Assembly: GCF_002607735.1 (NCBI RefSeq)
Contig: NZ_NBVR01000020.1
Location: 239,526 to 303,525, forward strand
Source: Proteus alimentorum
Lineage (GTDB): Bacteria > Pseudomonadota > Gammaproteobacteria > Enterobacterales > Enterobacteriaceae
Reading direction: 5' to 3'
DNA length: 64,000 bases
Below are positions 38,361-49,425 of this stretch, one piece after another. Position 1 is the first letter of the stretch. The number at the start of each line of letters is the position of its first letter. The translations under genes and the position numbers were made by a program. The notes beneath the pieces were generated by a model, which made no database searches, was not told the origin of the DNA, and saw only the letters and a list, made by a program, of their open reading frames with translations.

Positions 38361-39683
38361 TTATTTACCACGCCGCATCGGCATGGTTGACGTTTGATTA
38401 AGCGTTAATCCTTTGGTTTCTGGTGCAAACAACACTGACACTATCATACCGAATAAAGAGATTGCCGCTCCCACCAGCATCGTGGTGTTAATACCATAAG
38501 TGGCAATAAAGGCAGGAAGCGCACAGGTTGAGATAACGGTACCAATACGGCTTATCGACATAATCACCCCTACCGCAGAAGCGCGAATATCCGTTGGGAA
38601 TAACTCATTGGGGTAGAGCCATTGTAAAATACCGGGGCCACCAGAGAAAAAGGCGTAAGTTGCAAACGCTAAGATCACAAATAAAATCGGCAGATTAGGG
38701 AAAACGCCCAGCACGAATAATGCCAATGTCATCATGGCAAAACTACCTATCAATAACGGGCGTCGTCCTGTCTGGTTTAACCAAAACATCGCGGGAATAC
38801 ACCCAAACATAAAGAACAGGCTGATGATGACATTACCCAGTGCGGCACTTCGTCCAGTATCCCATCCTAATAAACCGACAATTTGTGGTCCAAAAGTATA
38901 AATGGCAAACATCGGGATCACTTGGCAAGTCCAAATCACCGCAACAAACAACACAAAAGAAAAGTGACGTTTATTGAATAACTCGATAAAACGGGTTGTT
39001 TTGGCATCTTCCGCTTCAAATATCACGGGTTCACCAAAGAGTTTGATCATCATTTCATTACACTCTTTAATACGCCCTTTGCGTATTAACCAAAGCGGAG
39101 ATTCAGGTAAATCAAAACGACCAATTAAAATAATAACGCAAGGAATAAAAGCACTGCCTAACATCCAACGCCAACCATCTTGAACATCATATAAAAGATA
39201 ACCGACTAAATTGGCGCAAGTCGCCCCGATATACCACATAGCAGCAATAAATCCGACGGCAAAGGCGCGTTGTTTTTTATTGGAAAATTCAGTGATCATC
39301 GAAGTTGCAATAGGATAATCGGCACCAATCACAATGCCAATCAGGAATCGCATTACCAGCAGACCCACTGGTGTTGAAACAAACATCGTCGCAATCGAAA
39401 TAAGCGCAATAGCGACAATATCAACGAGAAACATTTTGCGACGACCCACTTTGTCACAAATATAACCAAAGAGCGATGTACCAATAAAAAGTCCGGCTAA
39501 TGTTGCCGCACCAAGCAGACCAATCCACTGTGTATCAAGCTGTAATAACGGTGTAAGTTGCTCTAATGCGACACCAATAATCACTAATACATAGCCGTCA
39601 AGAAAAGGGCCGCCACTCCCCCATAACATCACTCGACGATGTACAGAGGTAAAACGAATATCATCAAAGTTTCTGGGTTGCAT
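38361..39683 (-). CDS. yaaU: MFS transporter YaaU
   Basis: A 440-residue major-facilitator transporter of the sugar-porter group with 12 membrane helices. It carries the loop motif GYICDKVGRRKM, PESPLWLIRKGR in the central loop, and a C-terminal APETKGLTL. It aligns along its whole length with E. coli YaaU, which also follows fixX. Its substrate is unknown; the fixed position at the end of the fix operon suggests a link to carnitine-type metabolism. Confidence 0.92.
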   Translation of the reverse strand: MQPRNFDDIRFTSVHRRVMLWGSGGPFLDGYVLVIIGVALEQLTPLLQLDTQWIGLLGAATLAGLFIGTSLFGYICDKVGRRKMFLVDIVAIALISIATMFVSTPVGLLVMRFLIGIVIGADYPIATSMITEFSNKKQRAFAVGFIAAMWYIGATCANLVGYLLYDVQDGWRWMLGSAFIPCVIILIGRFDLPESPLWLIRKGRIKECNEMMIKLFGEPVIFEAEDAKTTRFIELFNKRHFSFVLFVAVIWTCQVIPMFAIYTFGPQIVGLLGWDTGRSAALGNVIISLFFMFGCIPAMFWLNQTGRRPLLIGSFAMMTLALFVLGVFPNLPILFVILAFATYAFFSGGPGILQWLYPNELFPTDIRASAVGVIMSISRIGTVISTCALPAFIATYGINTTMLVGAAISLFGMIVSVLFAPETKGLTLNQTSTMPMRRGK

Positions 39684-39710
39684 GACTGCGTCCTGGTATT
39701 TTTTCTAAAT

Positions 39711-39757
39711 AAAACAAAAAAGAAAAGCTCCCAGGCCGGAGACAGCACTGGGAGAAA
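39711..39757 (-). terminator. Terminator between fixX and yaaU
   Basis: Stem CTCCCAG (39728-39734) / CTGGGAG (39748-39754) followed on the minus strand by a long T-rich run, 15 bp after the fixX stop. Expression of yaaU would need readthrough or its own promoter. Confidence 0.75.
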
Positions 39758-39769
39758 AGTAGCGATACA

Positions 39770-40057
39770 TCATCCGTAACGATATTCCACGCCAAACGTG
39801 CCGCGTGGGTATTCCCATTTTTCAAGCGCACTATCTAAACCAAGAATTCGACAAGTTCCACACTCTAAGCACCCCGCATAATCAAAACTGATGGTGCCAT
39901 CTTCTTGTTTTTTATAAAGACCGGCAGGACAGGCTTTGACTAAGGTTTCCAATACCTGCATATCAGGCTGCTCTTTAACGACGATATGTGGATTTTCCTC
40001 ATCGACATTAAATTTATTGATGCCTAATTTGACATCGACATTTACGGGAGAACTCAT
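39770..40057 (-). CDS. fixX: Ferredoxin-like protein FixX (carnitine)
   Basis: A 95-residue ferredoxin, nearly the same length and sequence as E. coli FixX (SPVNVDVKLGINKFNVDEEN, CLECGTCRILGLDSALEKWEYPRGTFGVEYRYG in two parts). It carries one [4Fe-4S] cluster and works with FixC. It overlaps fixC by four bases. Confidence 0.95.
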   Translation of the reverse strand: MSSPVNVDVKLGINKFNVDEENPHIVVKEQPDMQVLETLVKACPAGLYKKQEDGTISFDYAGCLECGTCRILGLDSALEKWEYPRGTFGVEYRYG

Positions 40058-41346
40058 ATTGCTTTTACTCCTTTGATCCCATCTTTAATCAGATTCATCC
40101 AACCGACTTTTTTGGTATGACGCATCATAGTTTTACGCATGGGTACTGGCGCTTCACCGGTGACGGTAAAGAGATCTTTTGCTATACCCACCACCATTTC
40201 AGGGTAAGCGGTGAACATACGAGGGTTATCAAGTAAATCCGGCATACGTTGATAGGCTTTCATATCACGTAACGGACCATCTTCTAAATGTTTGAGATAT
40301 TCATTTAGCGTTTGTTTACTAAAATCATTTTTCGCCATGGCAGAAAGCACAGTTTTTGCAGCAGCTTCACCAGATGCCATCGCTAAATCCATGCCACGGA
40401 TAGTAAAGCCAAGGTTCATACACATCCCTGCAGCATCACCCGCAATCAGTACACCATCGCGTACTAATTCGTTTTGCATTCTTAAACCCGCTTCAGGAAC
40501 GACGTGCGCACCGTATTCCACCATTTTTCCGCCTTCAATTAGCGGAGCAACAACCGGATGCTGTTTAAAATCCTCCAGCATTTGTGGTACTGATTTTTTA
40601 GCGTCTTTAATATGGTGAAGTCCACAGACAAGCCCCAAAGAAAGCGTGGTTTTATTGGTATATAAAAAACCACCGCCCATTAATCCATCAGTAGGCGAAC
40701 CTGCGAATAACCACGCCGCACCTTCATTATCTTTTAGGTTAAAGCGATCTTTAATGACGTTTTCAGGCAGTTCGATGATCTCCTTAACGCCCACTGCGAC
40801 ATTTTCAGCGGCAACACGTTTTGTCATGCCTAACTGTTCAGCAAGAATAGAGTTCACACCATCGGCTAAAATGACTGCTTTCGCTTCTAATACATCGCCA
40901 TCGGCTTCAACACCCACAATTTTGCCATCACGTTCAACTAACTTATCAACACGAATGCCCGTGATACATTGCGCACCCGCGTTTTCGGCTTGCTCCATTA
41001 GCCATTGGTCAAACTCGCCCCGTAATACAGACCAAGAGGCCGTTTTAGGGTTGTTTCCTTCCGTATTTTGGTAATCAATCGTCATTGCGCCTGTTTCAGT
41101 CATAAATGACAATTTTTCATGAGTGATCACGCGCTCAACGGGCGCTTCTTGCGCAAACTCAGGAATGATGCGTTCAAGAGTATGTGCATACATACGACCA
41201 CCGGTTACATTTTTCCCGCCAGCGTAGTTACCTCTTTCTATTAGCAATACTTGTGCGCCTTCTCTTGCCAAAACAAGGGCAGCCACAGATCCTGCTAATC
41301 CTGCGCCAACAATAATGGCATCGAAAATATCTTCGGAATCGGACAT
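40054..41346 (-). CDS. fixC: Flavoprotein FixC (carnitine)
   Basis: A 430-residue ETF-quinone-oxidoreductase-like FAD protein. The frame is open upstream to a longer start, but the ATG at 41346 (MSDSEDIFDAIIVGAGLAG) has GGAG five bases ahead and matches E. coli FixC. It carries the FAD motifs GAGLAGS and IAGDAAGMCMNLGF. It passes electrons toward crotonobetainyl-CoA reduction together with FixABX. Confidence 0.95.
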   Translation of the reverse strand: MSDSEDIFDAIIVGAGLAGSVAALVLAREGAQVLLIERGNYAGGKNVTGGRMYAHTLERIIPEFAQEAPVERVITHEKLSFMTETGAMTIDYQNTEGNNPKTASWSVLRGEFDQWLMEQAENAGAQCITGIRVDKLVERDGKIVGVEADGDVLEAKAVILADGVNSILAEQLGMTKRVAAENVAVGVKEIIELPENVIKDRFNLKDNEGAAWLFAGSPTDGLMGGGFLYTNKTTLSLGLVCGLHHIKDAKKSVPQMLEDFKQHPVVAPLIEGGKMVEYGAHVVPEAGLRMQNELVRDGVLIAGDAAGMCMNLGFTIRGMDLAMASGEAAAKTVLSAMAKNDFSKQTLNEYLKHLEDGPLRDMKAYQRMPDLLDNPRMFTAYPEMVVGIAKDLFTVTGEAPVPMRKTMMRHTKKVGWMNLIKDGIKGVKAI

Positions 41347-41403
41347 AACATCTCCAGAATTTGCGATAAACAGCAGAGAAGTCACCTTCCCTGCTTAAAT
41401 AAA

Positions 41404-42342
41404 TCAGTTAGATAATTGACGAGTTAATGCAGGTAAGATCTTCATTAAATCACCGACAATGCCGTAGTCCGCGAATTGGAAGATAGGTGCATTTTTGTCT
41501 TTATTGATAGCAACAATGGTTTGTGCGCCATTAGCGCCGACCATATGTTGAATTTGTCCTGAAATACCGGCGGCTAAATAAAGTTCAGGTTTCAGCATCA
41601 GGTTAGAAATACCGACATAACGCTCATGTTCCATCCACTTCTCATTTTCCGCAACAGGACGAGAACAGGCGATTTCAGCACCGATAACTTTCGCTAACGC
41701 TTCTGCAATAGCAATATTTTCTTTACTACCAATACCTCGACCCACGCTAACAACAAAACGCGCTTTATCTAAATCAACAGCATTAATTGCGCGTGGTTGA
41801 ACTGAATTGCGAACGATGGTTTGAGCTGGAGCAATCCATGCAACTTTTTGTGCATTGCCCGTAGCACTCGTTTCTGGTGCAACATCAAAAGCTCCCACAC
41901 TTGCAGTTACAACACAATAAGGCGTTTTCAAGGTTTCATCACCAAAGGCTAACCCACCATAAACCATGTGTTTTGTTACTAATGCATCACCCTCTGCATT
42001 TAAAGATTGTGCGTCATTAGAAACAACGGCCTCTAAACGATGACCTAAACGTGCTGCGACTAATTTTCCGCGACGTGTATTAGGCAGTAGCACTAAACCT
42101 GCATCACCTTTTTCTTTGATGGTTTCAACCATGCTTTGTGCATAGTCTTCAATAATGCGATCGTCTGGTTTACCTTCTAATTGGAAAACCGCTGTTGCAC
42201 CTAATTTAAAAGCAGCAACGCTTTGCTCATCATTCAATGTAAATACATTGATAGATTGTCCTAATGAAGAAGCGCCACCCATTAATTCTGGTAAACGGGA
42301 AAGTGCATCACTAAATACCCAAACAGTTGAAAACTGGCTCAT
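41404..42342 (-). CDS. fixB: Electron transfer flavoprotein alpha subunit FixB (carnitine)
   Basis: A 312-residue ETF alpha subunit with the FAD motif [16 protein letters not shown] and [19 protein letters not shown]. It matches E. coli FixB and lies 11 bp after fixA. It delivers electrons to CaiA. Confidence 0.95.
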   Translation of the reverse strand: MSQFSTVWVFSDALSRLPELMGGASSLGQSINVFTLNDEQSVAAFKLGATAVFQLEGKPDDRIIEDYAQSMVETIKEKGDAGLVLLPNTRRGKLVAARLGHRLEAVVSNDAQSLNAEGDALVTKHMVYGGLAFGDETLKTPYCVVTASVGAFDVAPETSATGNAQKVAWIAPAQTIVRNSVQPRAINAVDLDKARFVVSVGRGIGSKENIAIAEALAKVIGAEIACSRPVAENEKWMEHERYVGISNLMLKPELYLAAGISGQIQHMVGANGAQTIVAINKDKNAPIFQFADYGIVGDLMKILPALTRQLSN

Positions 42343-42353
42343 AACTCCCCCTA

Positions 42354-43127
42354 TTACTTAAGAATTTTACGTAAGTGTTCTGCCAACTCAGCAATCTGAT
42401 CATCACCATCACCTTCAATAATGATGCGTTGACGAACTTTCTGTTTCGGCGCCGCCACTTTTTGCTCTGAACGCGCATCAATCGCATCCAGACCAAGATC
42501 GGTGACACTCCATTGCTGGACAGTTTTTTTGGCAGCACCAAGAATGGCTTTCATTGAAGGAATTTGAGGCGTGTTAATGTCAGTAGACACCGCAATTACA
42601 GCGGGTAATGGAATTGTCAGTGTTTCAATTTCATTTTCTAATTCACGTTCAACTGTTATTGAGTCATTAGAAAGAGAAACAATTTTATTAATACCATTGA
42701 TTGCTGGAATATTTAAGATTTCACCCACCAGCAAACTCACTTGTTGTGAACTCAGATCCGCAGAGCCGTCACCACAAAGAATTAAGTCATAACCATTTTT
42801 AGTTGCAGCTGCAGCCAGTGCAACCGCCGTTTGGTAAGGCAGAGAGGCTTCAAATTGATCATCAACCACAACCACTAAGTCGTCAGCACCGCGAGATAAA
42901 ACATCTTTACGTGCTTTCGCATTGGTCAGAGCTTTACCACCGACACTCATTGCCGTGATTTGGATACCATCAAGTTGCGCTCTTAATTGATTAGCGGCTT
43001 CAATCGCATTTAAATCATATTGGCTGATTTTGGTATTAGCACGAGAAAAATCCAGCGAACCATCTGCGCTATTTACCGTAATATCCTGCTCATCGGGAAC
43101 ACTCTTGTAACATGTAATAATATTCAT
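42354..43127 (-). CDS. fixA: Electron transfer flavoprotein beta subunit FixA (carnitine)
   Basis: A 257-residue ETF beta subunit ([16 protein letters not shown] start, [12 protein letters not shown]). It is the first gene of the fixABCX operon, divergent from caiT. AGGAGATGT precedes the ATG. A TATATT box about 50 bp upstream (43179-43174, minus strand) is a plausible -10. Confidence 0.95.
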   Translation of the reverse strand: MNIITCYKSVPDEQDITVNSADGSLDFSRANTKISQYDLNAIEAANQLRAQLDGIQITAMSVGGKALTNAKARKDVLSRGADDLVVVVDDQFEASLPYQTAVALAAAATKNGYDLILCGDGSADLSSQQVSLLVGEILNIPAINGINKIVSLSNDSITVERELENEIETLTIPLPAVIAVSTDINTPQIPSMKAILGAAKKTVQQWSVTDLGLDAIDARSEQKVAAPKQKVRQRIIIEGDGDDQIAELAEHLRKILK

Positions 43128-43222
43128 TACATCTCCTGAAATTAATCAATAATGTCATTTACTCTGGCAATGTAATATAGAATTAACACAATTAAGCATT
43201 TAAAAAATTAAACCTAGGTCAC

Positions 43223-43407
43223 CAATATTGAACATGGATAAATAAAGAATGGATAGGTTTCAATATTGCTAAATACATCACCAATATTGAAATTAATTTT
43301 AATTGAAGTGAACAACTTTCAATATTGCTACATTGATCAACAATATTGAACATAATAAATATAGCAGTGTTTAACGTTCAATATTGCCACCAAGATCAAC
43401 AATATTG
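43223..43407. repeat. Array of seven CAATATTG operator boxes
   Basis: CAATATTG, itself palindromic, starts at 43223, 43261, 43282, 43320, 43341, 43379 and 43400: spacings 38, 21, 38, 21, 38, 21. Each 21-bp pair reads TTCAATATTG-N13-CAATATTGAA, a perfect inverted repeat with a 13-bp gap. From memory, E. coli CaiF recognises an inverted repeat with such a gap in the cai-fix region, so these are taken as CaiF sites: three full and one half, in 59-bp steps. Confidence 0.85.
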
Positions 43408-43520
43408 AAAGACGGAATATAACAACCCCATTACATATCAATTGATAGATATAATTATCAATCAGTTACAATGAAAACGAAACGTTATAAAACGTAACAT
43501 AAAATCGACAAAAAGAATAG

Positions 43521-43536
43521 TGTGAAGTGAATAACA
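43521..43536 (+). promoter_or_regulatory. CRP-like site of the cai promoter
   Basis: TGTGA-AGTGAA-TAACA matches the CRP consensus at nine of ten positions. A TATAAT follows at 43549-43554, about 175 bp before caiT. E. coli cai is known to be CRP-dependent. Confidence 0.65.
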
Positions 43537-43727
43537 GAATAGATTTCTTATAATATCCATCATTCTTCATCATTAATAGATTTATGGATTAGCCAATCAC
43601 TTTATTTTTCTATTATGATGAAAATTCAATAGACGAAATAGATAAAATTAAACTCAAATGCTTTATTAGATATTAGGAATTAACACTACTTAAACTTCTG
43701 CGCTAAATATATTTGGAAAATTTACCT

Positions 43728-45242
43728 ATGAGCAAAGATAATAAAAAGGCTGGAATAGAACCGAAGGTTTTTTTTCCGCCATTAATCATTGTTGGTATTT
43801 TATGTTGGTTAACGGTACGTGATCTTGACGCTTCAAATGAAGTGATTAACGCCGTATTCAGCTATGTTACCAATGTTTGGGGTTGGGCCTTCGAATGGTA
43901 TATGGTCATTATGTTCGGGGGTTGGTTTTGGTTAGTCTTCGGTCGTTATGCCAATAAACGTCTAGGAGATGATAAACCAGAATTTAGTACCGCAAGCTGG
44001 ATCTTTATGATGTTTGCGTCTTGTACGTCAGCCGCGGTCCTTTTCTGGGGCTCGATTGAAATATACTACTACATTTCAAGCCCACCATTTGGTATGGAAG
44101 GTTACTCCACTCAAGCAAAAGAAATTGGTCTAGCCTATAGCCTGTTCCACTGGGGGCCGCTGCCTTGGGCAACGTATAGCTTCTTATCCGTGGCATTCGC
44201 TTACTTCTTCTTTGTTCGCAAAATGGAAGTGATTCGACCAAGTAGTACCTTAACCCCATTAGTCGGTGAAAAACACGTTAATGGTTTATTCGGCACCATT
44301 GTTGATAACTTCTATTTAGTTGCCCTGATTTTAGCCATGGGGACAAGTCTGGGTTTAGCCACACCGCTTGTCACTGAATGTATTCAATACTTATTTGGTA
44401 TTCCTCATACCCTGTTATTAGATGCCATTATTATCTCTTGTTGGATTGTCCTGAATGCAATCTGCGTGGCATTTGGTCTGCAAAAAGGGGTAAAAATTGC
44501 CAGTGACGTGCGTACTTACCTGAGTTTCTTAATGCTGGGTTGGGTATTTATCGTGGGCGGTGCAAGTTTTATCGTCAATTACTTCACAGACTCTGTGGGT
44601 ACATTGATGATGTATATGCCACGTATGCTGTTTTATACAGACCCTATCGGTAAAGGCGGATTCCCTCAAGGCTGGACAGTCTTCTATTGGGCTTGGTGGG
44701 TTATTTACGCCATCCAAATGAGTATCTTCTTAGCACGTATCTCTAAAGGCCGTACTGTTCGTGAGTTATGTTTAGGGATGGTGTCAGGTTTAACCGCAGG
44801 AACTTGGTTAATTTGGACAATCCTTGGCGGTAATACCTTACAACTGATTGACCAAAACATTCTCAATATTCCACAACTGATTGAGCAATACGGTGTACCT
44901 CGCGCAATCATCGAAACATGGGCGGCATTACCATTAAGTACAGCAACAATGTGGGGCTTCTTTATCCTCTGCTTTATTGCCACTGTCACCTTAATTAACG
45001 CCTGTTCTTACACACTGGCAATGTCTACCTGCCGCTCTATGAAAGAAGGCTCTGAGCCACCTTTATTAGTGCGCATCGGCTGGTCTGTATTAGTCGGTAT
45101 TATCGGCATCATTCTGCTAGCACTTGGGGGTTTAAAACCGATTCAAACCGCCATTATCGCTGGAGGATGCCCACTATTTTTCGTCAATATCATGGTCACC
45201 TTGTCCTTTATTAAAGATGCCAAAGTACATTGGAAAGACTGA
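43728..45242 (+). CDS. caiT: L-carnitine/gamma-butyrobetaine antiporter CaiT
   Basis: Inner-membrane BCCT-family exchanger of 504 residues, 12 helices, importing carnitine for gamma-butyrobetaine without a sodium gradient. The substrate-site signature with [21 protein letters not shown] is present. The frame allows an earlier TTG, but the ATG at 43728 gives [16 protein letters not shown], the known Proteus start. It is nearly identical to the crystallised P. mirabilis CaiT as remembered, with a few substitutions. First gene of the cai operon. Confidence 0.98.
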   Translation: MSKDNKKAGIEPKVFFPPLIIVGILCWLTVRDLDASNEVINAVFSYVTNVWGWAFEWYMVIMFGGWFWLVFGRYANKRLGDDKPEFSTASWIFMMFASCTSAAVLFWGSIEIYYYISSPPFGMEGYSTQAKEIGLAYSLFHWGPLPWATYSFLSVAFAYFFFVRKMEVIRPSSTLTPLVGEKHVNGLFGTIVDNFYLVALILAMGTSLGLATPLVTECIQYLFGIPHTLLLDAIIISCWIVLNAICVAFGLQKGVKIASDVRTYLSFLMLGWVFIVGGASFIVNYFTDSVGTLMMYMPRMLFYTDPIGKGGFPQGWTVFYWAWWVIYAIQMSIFLARISKGRTVRELCLGMVSGLTAGTWLIWTILGGNTLQLIDQNILNIPQLIEQYGVPRAIIETWAALPLSTATMWGFFILCFIATVTLINACSYTLAMSTCRSMKEGSEPPLLVRIGWSVLVGIIGIILLALGGLKPIQTAIIAGGCPLFFVNIMVTLSFIKDAKVHWKD

Positions 45243-45283
45243 TCCGCTATACGCAAAGAATGACATATTAAGAGGTTATTAAC

Positions 45284-46426
45284 ATGGATTTTAGATTGAA
45301 TGATGAGCAGGAACTGTTTGTTGACGGTGTCCGCGAATTAATGGCCAGTGAAAACTGGGAAGCTTATTTCGCAGAGTGTGATCGCGAAAGTAAATACCCA
45401 GAGCGTTTTGTCAAAGCCTTAGCGGATATGGAAATCGACAATCTGCTGATCCCAGAAGAGCACGGTGGCTTAAATGCCGGTTTTGTTACTGTTGCGGCAA
45501 TTTGGATGGAATTAGGTCGCTTAGGTGCACCAACTTACGTGCTGTATCAATTACCGGGTGGCTTTAACACCGTATTGCGTGAAGGCACACAAGAACAAAT
45601 TGATAAAATTATGGCGTTCCGCGGTACTGGTAAACAGATGTGGAACTCTGCCATTACCGAACCGGGTGCAGGTTCTGATGTGGGTAGCTTACAAACCACC
45701 TATACCCGTAAAGATGGCAAAGTTTACCTCAATGGTAGCAAATGCTTTATCACCAGTAGCGCCTATACCCCTTATGTTGTTGTGATGAGCCGCGATGCAG
45801 CATCACCTGATAAACCTATCTTTACAGAATGGTTTGTCGATATGAGTAAACCGGGCATCAAAGTCAACAAGTTAGAAAAACTGGGTTTACGCATGGATAG
45901 CTGCTGTGAAATCACTTTCGACAATGTTGAGCTTGAAGAAAAAGACATGTTTGGTCGTGAAGGTAACGGCTTTAACCGTGTGAAAGAAGAGTTCGACCAC
46001 GAGCGTTTCTTAGTAGCACTCACTAACTACGGTACTGCAATGTGTGCTTTTGAAGATGCAGCACGCTATGCCAACCAACGTGTGCAATTTGGTGAAGCAA
46101 TCGGTCGTTTCCAACTAATTCAAGAAAAATTCGCCCATATGGCGATCAAACTCAATTCAATGCGCAACATGTTATATGAAACTGCATGGAAGAGTGACAA
46201 CAACTTAATCACTTCCGGTGATGCGGCAATGTGTAAATACTTCTGTGCTAACGCAGCATTTGAAGTGGTCGATAGTGCAATGCAGGTGCTTGGCGGTGTG
46301 GGTATTGCGGGTGAACACCGTATTTCTCGTTTCTGGCGTGACCTTCGTGTTGACCGAGTGTCTGGTGGCTCTGATGAAATGCAGATCCTGACATTAGGAC
46401 GTTCAGTGCTTAAACAGTACCGCTAA
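45284..46426 (+). CDS. caiA: Crotonobetainyl-CoA reductase CaiA
   Basis: A 380-residue FAD enzyme of the acyl-CoA dehydrogenase fold that reduces crotonobetainyl-CoA to gamma-butyrobetainyl-CoA with electrons from FixABCX. It carries [32 protein letters not shown] and a C-terminal [20 protein letters not shown], all as in E. coli CaiA. It lies 41 bp after caiT and ends just before a strong terminator-like hairpin. Confidence 0.97.
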   Translation: MDFRLNDEQELFVDGVRELMASENWEAYFAECDRESKYPERFVKALADMEIDNLLIPEEHGGLNAGFVTVAAIWMELGRLGAPTYVLYQLPGGFNTVLREGTQEQIDKIMAFRGTGKQMWNSAITEPGAGSDVGSLQTTYTRKDGKVYLNGSKCFITSSAYTPYVVVMSRDAASPDKPIFTEWFVDMSKPGIKVNKLEKLGLRMDSCCEITFDNVELEEKDMFGREGNGFNRVKEEFDHERFLVALTNYGTAMCAFEDAARYANQRVQFGEAIGRFQLIQEKFAHMAIKLNSMRNMLYETAWKSDNNLITSGDAAMCKYFCANAAFEVVDSAMQVLGGVGIAGEHRISRFWRDLRVDRVSGGSDEMQILTLGRSVLKQYR

Positions 46427-46439
46427 TTAATCACAAATT

Positions 46440-46470
46440 ACTCTCTCATCTACAGATGAGGGAGTTTTTT
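46440..46470 (+). terminator. Strong terminator-like hairpin inside the cai operon
   Basis: An 11-bp stem (ACTCTCTCATC / GATGAGGGAGT, one G-U pair) with a TACA tetraloop is followed by six T. It stands in the 70-bp caiA-caiB gap. By sequence it is a complete rho-independent terminator, so caiBCDE expression should be attenuated relative to caiTA. Confidence 0.82.
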
Positions 46471-46495
46471 AAAAGTCCACTGACGAGGTGACGCT

Positions 46496-47716
46496 ATGAC
46501 AGAACATTTACCAATGCCACAATTCGGCCCACTTTCTGGGGTTCGCGTTGTATTTTCAGGAATTGAAATTGCAGGGCCATTCGCAGGACAAATGTTTGCA
46601 GAATGGGGAGCAGAAGTAATTTGGATTGAAAACGTTGCATGGGCTGACACCATTCGCGTTCAACCTCATTATCCACAACTTTCTCGCCGTAATTTACATG
46701 CTCTTTCACTCAATATCTTTAAAGATGAAGGCCGTGATGCGTTCCTGAAATTAATGGAAACCACTGATATCTTTATCGAAGCCAGTAAAGGCCCTGCCTT
46801 TGCACGTCGTGGTATTACTGATGAAGTTTTATGGGAACATAACCCTAAATTGGTTATCGCGCATTTATCGGGCTTCGGTCAATATGGTGATCCGCAATAC
46901 ACCAACCTACCGGCTTATAACACCATTGCTCAAGCATTTAGTGGCTATTTGATCCAAAACGGTGACAAAGATCAGCCAATGCCTGCTTTCCCTTATACCG
47001 CAGACTATTTCTCAGGAATGACCGCAACTACTTCCGCTTTAGCTGCACTGTATAAGGTTCAACAAACAGGCAAAGGCGAAAGTATTGATATCGCCATGTA
47101 TGAAGTGATGTTGCGCATGGGGCAATACTTCATGATGGATTATTTCAATGGCGGTGAAATTTGCCCTCGTATGACTAAAGGGAAAGATCCGTACTACGCA
47201 GGCTGTGGGCTTTACCGTTGCCAAGATGGCTTTATCGTGATGGAAGTTGTCGGCATTACTCAAATTGAAGAAATTTTCAAAGATATTGGTCTTGCGCATC
47301 TTTTAGGTACACCAGAAGTGCCTGAAGGTACTCAACTTATTCACCGTATCAATTGCCCTCATGGTCAATTATTTGAAGATAAGTTAGATGAGTGGTTAGC
47401 AAAACAACCGATCACTGACGTGCTGAAGCGCCTGTCTGAACTCAATATTGCCAGCGCCAAAGTGTTGACTATTCCTGAGCTTGAAGACAATCCGCAATAT
47501 GTCGCACGAGAATCAATTACCCAATGGCAGACCATGAATGGCGAAACCTGCAAAGGGCCAAATGTGATGCCGAAATTCAAAAATAATCCGGGGAAAATCT
47601 GGCGTGGTATGCCATCTCACGGTATGGACACTGACGCTATCTTAAAAAACATCGGTTATAGCGACGAACAAATCAGGGGGCTGGTCGATAAAGGACTGGC
47701 TAAAATCGTAAAATAA
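46496..47716 (+). CDS. caiB: L-carnitine CoA-transferase CaiB
   Basis: A 406-residue family III CoA-transferase that moves CoA from gamma-butyrobetainyl-CoA to carnitine. The catalytic aspartate is Asp170 in [10 protein letters not shown] (Asp169 in E. coli CaiB). Sequence is colinear with E. coli CaiB throughout. GAGGTGACGCT precedes the ATG. Confidence 0.97.
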   Translation: MTEHLPMPQFGPLSGVRVVFSGIEIAGPFAGQMFAEWGAEVIWIENVAWADTIRVQPHYPQLSRRNLHALSLNIFKDEGRDAFLKLMETTDIFIEASKGPAFARRGITDEVLWEHNPKLVIAHLSGFGQYGDPQYTNLPAYNTIAQAFSGYLIQNGDKDQPMPAFPYTADYFSGMTATTSALAALYKVQQTGKGESIDIAMYEVMLRMGQYFMMDYFNGGEICPRMTKGKDPYYAGCGLYRCQDGFIVMEVVGITQIEEIFKDIGLAHLLGTPEVPEGTQLIHRINCPHGQLFEDKLDEWLAKQPITDVLKRLSELNIASAKVLTIPELEDNPQYVARESITQWQTMNGETCKGPNVMPKFKNNPGKIWRGMPSHGMDTDAILKNIGYSDEQIRGLVDKGLAKIVK

Positions 47717-47790
47717 CACCGTAAAATTCAGACACCATAAAAAAAATAACGGCGTCTGAATTTAGGGCAAAAGTAGGGGATAACAGTTTA

Positions 47791-49347
47791 ATGGATGTAA
47801 TTGGCAAACAAAACTTACGTCAAATGTGGGATGATTTGGCAGAGGTTTATGGCACAAAAACAGCGCTAATTTTTGAATCCGCACAAGGACAGGTGAGACA
47901 ATTTAGCTACTGTGAATTAAATGAAGAGATAAACAGAACCGCAAATCTTTTTCATGCTAGTGGCATAAAAAAAGGCGACCATGTTGCCTTACATCTTGAT
48001 AACTGCCCTGAATTTTTCTTTTGCTGGTTTGGGCTGGCAAAAATTGGCGCTGTCATGGTGCCCATTAATGCGCGCTTTATGTATGAAGAGAGCGCTTGGA
48101 TAATCAATCACTGCCAAGCCCATTATGTCGTTACACGCGATAATTTCTATCCGATTTACCAACCTATGTTACAGGATGAACAAAGCCCTTTAACGCAGCT
48201 GTTTTTAATTTCTGAAAACGCAATGCCTGCTGAAAAAGGGATTGTGGACTTTTTAAAAGAAAAAGCCAAACACCCTGTCACGCTTAATCATCACACTCCA
48301 TTAAGTGTGGATGATACTGCTGAAATTCTTTTCACATCGGGTACCACATCGCAACCTAAAGGTGTGGTTATCACGCACTATAACTTACGCTTTGCGGGTT
48401 ATTACTCATCATGGCAAAACGCATTACGGGAAGACGATATTTATCTTACCGTGATGCCAGCTTTTCATATTGATTGCCAATGCACGGCATCACTCCCAGC
48501 TTTTTCTGTCGGTGCCACCTTTGTTTTACTCGAAAAATACAGTGCAAGAGCCTTTTGGAAACAGATCCTAAAGTATCAAGCAACGGTAACAGAGTGCATT
48601 CCCATGATGATGAGAACCTTAATGGCACAACCTGTTTCATCAGAAGAAAAGCAACACAAATTACGCGAAGTGATGTTCTATCTCAATCTTGCAGATGAAG
48701 AAAAAGATGCCTTTATCGAACGCTTTAACGTGCGATTACTCACCTCTTACGGCATGACAGAAACCATCGTGGGTTTAATCGGTGATAGACCCGGCGATAA
48801 ACGCCGCTGGCCGTCAATCGGTAGACCCGGTTTTTGCTATCAAGCTCAAATCAGAGACAAACAAAACAACGAAGTTCCTGATGGTGTTGTCGGTGAGATC
48901 TGCGTAAAAGGCGAACCTGGAAAAACCTTATTCAAAGAGTATTACAACCGACCGGATGCAACAGCTAAAGCGCTGGAACCTGAAGGTTGGTTACATACTG
49001 GCGATTATGGTTACCGAGATGATGAAGGCTTTTTCTATTTTGTTGATCGCAGTTGCAACATGATCAAACGCGGTGGCGAAAACGTCTCTTGCGTTGAGAT
49101 TGAAAACATTATTTCTTCACATCCTAAAATTCAAGATGTGGCAGTTATTGGTGTGCCTGATGATATTCGTGATGAAGCCATAAAAGCCTTTGTGGTGCTT
49201 GTTGAAGGTGAAACCTTGAGTAAAGACGATTTTTTCCATTTCTGCGAACACAATATGGCGAAATTTAAAGTGCCATCAGAAGTCGAGTTTCGAGAAGGTT
49301 TACCTCGTAATTGCTCAGGAAAAGTAATTAAAAAGCATTTGAAATAA
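47791..49347 (+). CDS. caiC: Carnitine-CoA ligase CaiC
   Basis: A 518-residue AMP-forming betaine-CoA ligase that primes the pathway. Motifs: [39 protein letters not shown], and Lys in CSGKVIKK. It matches E. coli CaiC over its entire length. AGGGG lies upstream of the ATG at a slightly long distance. Confidence 0.97.
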   Translation: MDVIGKQNLRQMWDDLAEVYGTKTALIFESAQGQVRQFSYCELNEEINRTANLFHASGIKKGDHVALHLDNCPEFFFCWFGLAKIGAVMVPINARFMYEESAWIINHCQAHYVVTRDNFYPIYQPMLQDEQSPLTQLFLISENAMPAEKGIVDFLKEKAKHPVTLNHHTPLSVDDTAEILFTSGTTSQPKGVVITHYNLRFAGYYSSWQNALREDDIYLTVMPAFHIDCQCTASLPAFSVGATFVLLEKYSARAFWKQILKYQATVTECIPMMMRTLMAQPVSSEEKQHKLREVMFYLNLADEEKDAFIERFNVRLLTSYGMTETIVGLIGDRPGDKRRWPSIGRPGFCYQAQIRDKQNNEVPDGVVGEICVKGEPGKTLFKEYYNRPDATAKALEPEGWLHTGDYGYRDDEGFFYFVDRSCNMIKRGGENVSCVEIENIISSHPKIQDVAVIGVPDDIRDEAIKAFVVLVEGETLSKDDFFHFCEHNMAKFKVPSEVEFREGLPRNCSGKVIKKHLK

Positions 49348-49425
49348 GACATAGGTAAGTTTTAACGATAGCAAAATAATCTCAATCATAAATGCTTATT
49401 TTTGATGACGAAAAAGGAATACAAC

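Larger units (their letters stand above)
43128..43727. promoter_or_regulatory. cai/fix divergent control region
   Basis: A 600-bp gene-free region serving the divergent fixABCX and caiTABCDE operons. It holds an array of CAATATTG boxes near the fix side and, toward cai, an inverted repeat ATTGAT-N10-ATCAAT (43441-43462), a CRP-like site and a TATAAT hexamer. Confidence 0.8.
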
